This document shows, piece by piece, positions 59,182 to 64,000 of a stretch of DNA of 64,000 nucleotides. The DNA is from Lepeophtheirus salmonis. Lineage: Eukaryota > Arthropoda > Copepoda > Siphonostomatoida > Caligidae. The stretch is taken from positions 30,225,896 through 30,289,895 of the forward strand of contig NC_052144.2 of the NCBI RefSeq assembly GCF_016086655.4, given 5' to 3'. How positions within the stretch are numbered: the stretch's first letter is position 1; the number at the start of each line of letters is the position of its first letter. The notes beneath the pieces are model-generated. The model searched no databases and was not told the origin of the DNA. It was given only the letters and a program-made list of their open reading frames with translations. A program made the translations under genes and the position numbers.

Positions 59182-59800
59182 TAAGGTTAATAGAAATACA
59201 GGGTAAGACCATCATATAATCGGGCTTGCTGAAATTTTCAATATGATGTATTGTACCGACTGCTGGGCAAAACAGGCAGATTTTGACAAAACACGCAACT
59301 GCTCATACCCTATGACGTCACTATTGCTATAATTTTTTAATTTAATGTATTGAACAAAACCTATCCCGAGCGTTTTCTTTCCACAAGGACGGGCCTAATT
59401 CCCAATACAAATTAATATATGGAGCGTAATTCTAATTGTATTAAAGGCAATCACATGCCACCTTTAATCCACACAACGACGAGTATAATATATATATATA
59501 TACATGAGCGTAACTCGCTCGTGTACATAACAAAAAAAACAAAAAACGACAATAACATCAAAAGAATACATATTAAAAAAAAAAAGGAGAACATAAATGA
59601 TACTGGGAAACACAAATATAACGAATCAATTGTTACGATTTCGCTATCCATGTATCGTACAGAATGCCGGGCAAGAAAAATAGATTTTGACTAAACACAC
59701 AACCACTCATCTACTATGACGTCAATATTAAAACCGTGGTGGAAGTCAAACATCAGGCGTACAAGCGTTATGGTATAAACTTGTATTTCTATTAGCCTTG
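59182..59800. mobile_element. Non-autonomous inverted-repeat element (family M), copy 3, with insert
   Basis: The left end taaggttaatagaaatacag and the right end reversed (caaggctaatagaaatacaa) are the best-matched inverted repeats of the three copies. The first unit ends with atgacgtcactattg and the second with atgacgtcaatatta, so both units carry TGACGTCA here. Between ttttttaatttaatgta (59350) and tgtatcgtacagaatgccgg (59650) about 300 bp of unrelated sequence is inserted, with ATATATATATATA near 59490. The 91-codon open frame at 59419-59694 lies on this insert and has no motif. Confidence 0.8.
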
Positions 59801-60049
59801 AATAATACTAATGAATAAAGTTAGGGAGACCGGTTACGGTACTGTGATGTATTCGGTATTAGTTTATTCATAGAAACATATATACATTGGATGAAAAGGG
59901 TTATATATATTTAAATACTCAAGAAAAGAGAGAGACTTATATTTAGTTTGTGACGATTACAAAGGATCATACTGCTACATTATGGTATATCACATGCTCC
60001 TTCTTTCAAGACAGTAATTACAGGCGAGTCCGAACGATTATATATAGAT

Positions 60050-60605
60050 ATATAGGGCGTTTGGTTTTTGGAATTTTGAAATAAAAAAATCCATAATAAT
60101 TCAAAATAAACTAATTTTTTGGAAGTAAATTTAAAAAATAGACAGCTGTTCAATATAAAGAAAACTTTTGGGAAAAAATTTTCAAATATTAAATTTTTTG
60201 GAAAAAATTTAAAAAATGAAATTTCAAATTTTTTGAAAAGAATTCAAATTTTTAAAACTTTTTTTTAAAAATCTACAGATATTTACTTAAAAATTAAATT
60301 ATATGAGAAAAATTTCAAAAATCCATAGGTATTAACAAAATAAAAAAGAAAAATTTGGAACAAAATTTCAAAAATCTCCAGCTGTTCAGAAAAAAATAAA
60401 ATTTTGTAAATGATTTGTTTTAACTAAATTTTTGGAAAAAATTTCAAATATATAATTTTTTGATAAAAATTCAAGGAATCTATAAGTATTCACAAAAAAA
60501 TTATTTTTTTTGGAAGAACATTTCAAAAACCAAAGCTCTGCATGGAAAATTATTTTTTTCGGATTTTTTTTTTTTAAATCTATTGCTATTCACATAAATT
60601 AGGAA
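60050..60605 (-). repeat. A/T-rich minisatellite-bearing repeat (family A), copy 7
   Basis: Left edge tagggcgtttggtttttgga reverses to the family 3' end (CCAAAAACCAAACGCCC). Units of AAATTTTTTGGAAAAAATTT and ATCTACAGATATTTAC follow, including the complement of the CAGCTGTT word. The right (5') end with the GC palindrome is absent. Confidence 0.7.
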
Positions 60606-61339
60606 AAAAGCGATCATTGGCCATATACCTTTGAAGGGGCTTTATAGGGGTTATAAAAGTTGTATGGATCTCGTTGTCCAAGTTTTTTTACGAACGTTTT
60701 CGGACTTTGACTAAGGTTGTAAATCATAAGAATTTTTTTGTTTGCAAATTTTGTTGCTTTGGATAATTTGAAGAGTGTTTTTCACTTTCTAAAGCTGCTA
60801 TTAGTATTCAATTTTAGTAATTCCTGCCATTGTTCTTTCTTGAAACGGAGTGGGGAACATGTTTATTTCCTTTAATATGACAGTTAATTTTAATAAAACG
60901 TCATGTCAGCTTAACTGTTCTCTTTTTAAACATTCTTCAAATTGTCAGAATTATCGTGCTAACTTTCAGATTCTATCTTTGACGTACCGAAAATGCTTAC
61001 GATTTACAACCTTAGCAATATCCTATGGCTATAGTTAGAGTTATAAAAGGTTTTTATTAGGGACGCTTCATTTTTTTTCCGTTTATTATCTTCCTTCGAC
61101 TTTTAGAAACTTCATAAGTACACATATATATCATCATGGAGCTATCTATGTACACTTGATCAGTGATTGCAAAATATCAAAATAATCGTTCAATGCTGAT
61201 TATTATTGCAAAATCATCTTAAGTGATGCAGCTCATTTTTGGCTCAATGGGTTTGTTAATAAGCAAAGTATGCGTTGTGTCATATTTTTTCGTTGATATT
61301 GATAATTGCTAAGTTACTGTAAATGGAAATCCTTATCGC
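60606..61339. other. Intergenic DNA, nothing recognised
   Basis: Contains aaacattcttcaaattgtca at 60928, a word also present in family U copy 1 (11459), and atgcttacgatttacaacct at 60992, a word shared with 11755 and 53560. No supported gene. Confidence 0.4.
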
Positions 61340-62100
61340 ACCATCATAAATGATTTTTTTTTGCCCAATTGCAAGGTTTGGAATTGGCAAACATGTAGTT
61401 TCATAAGACACTTATCGCACAGCAAACGTTTCAATCGATTTATTGCAAATTTGGTGAGCACGTTATTTCGAAAAATGGTCGAAAAATGGCCGCCTGGATC
61501 GCCTGAACGCCTTTGGATTATTATGACTCTGGCAGGTTTTTTTTTGTAAGTTGCTGCATACATGAGTTTTGGTGGAGCTGCCTAGGCCAAGAGGTATTGT
61601 GATACCTGTCTGGACAAAAAATTGAACACTTTATCAACAACAAATATCTTCTCATCAAAAATACGATGATCCTTGGTGTTTGCTGATTTTTAAGAAAATT
61701 TAAAATCCACCAGCACTTTTCAACTCGTTTCTATTTTTCTAAGGGAGTCAACATTGGGATTTAACACTGTCCAAGGCTTTTTAAAGCCAAATCTTTCTTT
61801 ACCGAGTCATTCATGGTTTTCTCATCGATGTTATCGTCTCTATCAAATTCCTTATGCTAGTTGAATGATTATATTGCATAATAGAGTTTATCTCCTTGAT
61901 CTTGGGCTCGTATAGACTGCGTGGTGTGATTTCCCTGCTTCTGCATATCTTAAATGTTCAAATAGCTTCAAATTTCCTTCTATTGTTAGTGACAGTGATC
62001 ACCTGACCTCCAAAGGTCTTGGCTGTGTCAGCAAATTTGTCTCAAGCACAAATCTGCGCGTATATTTGAACATAGTTTGGACATCTTTGATGACAGAAAA
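61340..62100 (-). pseudogene. Mariner-like transposase relic (middle part)
   Basis: Reading the minus strand from about 61830: MNDSVKKDLALKSLGQC, stop, IPMLTPLEK, stop, KRVEKCWWILNFLKNQQTPR, then IIVFLMRRYLLLIKC. This matches the mariner linker (…VKRDLGLKS..R.+.P.LT..MKEKRVERCKKILNFLK) and the first catalytic block IIVFSDEK, of which IVF and the frame-shifted DEK remain. Further toward 61500 TKTHVCSNLQKK and RRSRRPFFD appear in other frames, but the second and third catalytic blocks are not recognisable. Earlier sequence (62000-61850) may be the helix-turn-helix. Several stops and shifts make it dead. Confidence 0.72.
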
Positions 62101-64000
62101 ACAGGGCACTTCTTATCAATTTGTAAATAATACTTAAAGTTAAGAAATATATCGGGAAACCCTGTTGAAAATTTCATCACATTGTTAACAAAAATATTGT
62201 TTTATAAGCTTTTTGTCAGTTATTATTTTATTTATTTATAATTTGCATACAAACATATAAATAAATACTTTTACAAATACCACTAAAAGAGTCTAATTCC
62301 TAGATACTATATCACACAAAAAGTTTAAAAACATCTGGGTATTCAATTATGTACAATTTCCCACACTTCATTGATACAGTTAAGTCCCTTACAATATAGA
62401 TTATTTCTAAGATATATTAAGCCGATTATGATCCAAGGACATCTTCTATCATAATGACAACAACAAATAGACCAGATAAAATAACAGGTGTACCTATATC
62501 TAAATGCAAATGTTATAAAACGTTCCTACTATACATATGGTATATATACATTTGGATAATACAGTTTTTGCAAAACTATTTTCCTGTTCAACAAATGAAT
62601 GAATGTTAAGATTAAATTACTTAATTTACCTTTATTTGATTAAAATTACGAAAAAAATAACGCATAAACGATTTTAAAAGTCATTCACATGAATATTTTG
62701 AGATATATTGGCACAAAGTTTTTATATTTTATGCTAAGAAATGTATTTTTGATTTGTTCGTTTAATAAGAAAAAAATAGTGCCCTACCCCTAATTTACCC
62801 TTAGTTCCTAAATATATATAACATAATGCATATATTGGATTTTTTTATACATATATCAGTACTATTAAGATTAATTTGGTTAGTTGTATCATTGTTCTTA
62901 GTGAGTGATAAATTCTACCTAAGTTTCATATATGACCACAAATATAAAACTTAAACATGTATACTCTAAATTTCTTTGAAGATTGAATGTGATTTATAAC
63001 AAATAAAAAAGTTTCATTTATTCACATATTATATATGAATATAAATAAAAAAGTAACATACAATGATTTATTTTGGAGTATCTAAAGTCTAACCTGTATA
63101 TATAAGCAAATAAATTAAACTTGATTACATTTTATGCGTGATATTCTTTACTCAACATACTAATAAATGCCCAAAAAACTCATATTTATTTTGATATACA
63201 TCTTAAACTAACTCAGGAATATGAGATTATAAAAAATATTGACCTTAATGTACAGAACAGAGTGTTATTAGGCAGGGTCTCATAGTAGAGGTTACTTGTT
63301 CATTTGCATATTATTATTTGAACTGCTACTTCAACATTTTTTATACCTACGTATACGTATATGGAAGAGTTTTTATATACATAGGTATATATATGGTAAT
63401 TAATGCAATTTATCATGCTGGTAAAGTATATAAGTATATATAACCTATGATATGTTCTCGTATGTACCTTTATGAAAAATATAAAGAATGATAAATCAAT
63501 TTCTTCTTGGCTTGACATCAGTTCAAAAGGAGACGGCACGCTTTTAGTTTTTATCATTATTAAAGTCCTAGTTTACTTCTTTATATCTACATACATTAGG
63601 ATGGATATTATTTTCTTAAATTTTTCAAAATGTTAGTGCCTTATACTAAAAAGACAGTGGTTTCGTTTTTGACTTTGGTGTAAAATATTATAGAATGCCT
63701 TTCAAATAAATGCCTTCTAATGACAAATCGTATTTTATTGAGATTGTAAACAATATGTACAAACAAAGTTTCAGAGTCTTTTAACTATCCTAAAACAGTT
63801 TATGCTACTTCTGGAGACTGCTAAATCATTTTGCACCCATCGATTTTTACTAGTACAAACCTGTAATCAGTGATATCAGAATTGCTTCTTTTCTTGTATT
63901 GCAATGTAACTATATTTGTCAGAACAGACTCAAACCTCATTATTTTCTTGGCCAGAATCGTTTTGAAACATTGCTGTGATCATTTTTAATACCAACAGTC
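62101..64000. other. AT-rich intergenic DNA to the window end, no gene seen
   Basis: The open frame at 63300-63557 (minus) has no motif. TATA-rich words and tacatacgta-like words are frequent. No RNA gene or transposon signal seen. Confidence 0.5.

Overview
The window is 64 kb of very AT-rich (roughly 70% or more), gene-poor eukaryotic DNA. I find no convincing host protein-coding gene. No open frame exceeds 128 codons. There are no bacterial-style operons, and there are many A/T, G/C and GA simple repeats. The recognisable content is a graveyard of transposable elements: many mariner and Tc1 fragments, one hAT (ZBED5-like) transposase relic, three non-LTR retrotransposon pieces of one family, several non-autonomous repeat families, and a truncated 5.8S rRNA pseudogene. 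The 5.8S piece reads as arthropod-type. The mariner variants and overall texture recall a parasitic copepod (caligid sea louse). That organism call is inference from memory, not a database match.

Layout. 0-5 kb: mariner/Tc1 transposase relics on both strands. 7-9 kb: an internally deleted mariner and a dispersed repeat with a hairpin. 9-16 kb: three copies of an A/T-rich minisatellite-bearing repeat (family A), the 5.8S pseudogene beside a repeat with protein-like coding traces (family U), two mariner fragments, and a 307-bp inverted-repeat element with a 9-bp target-site duplication (family M). 17-22 kb: a mariner fragment and the hAT relic. 26-29 kb: a Tc1 relic and the largest family A array (1.7 kb). 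29-33 kb: copies of families U, M and A, a GA microsatellite, and a terminal-inverted-repeat element (family F). 33-38 kb: a cluster of non-LTR retrotransposon pieces, one lying inside a mariner that still has its TA target duplication. 38-53 kb: more repeats and four mariner relics. 56-62 kb: a family F copy broken by a family A copy, the third family M copy, another family A copy, and a last mariner relic.

The elements do not act together as a system. All coding relics carry stops and frameshifts, so I regard every transposase and reverse transcriptase here as inactive. The points most worth following up are family M (a mobile inverted-repeat element with an internal ~93-bp duplication, each unit carrying or resembling a TGACGTCA palindrome), family A (a minisatellite carried between short GGCGTCC-type ends), and family U (five or more dispersed copies sharing a protein-like reading that I cannot place). 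Family letters are labels invented here.
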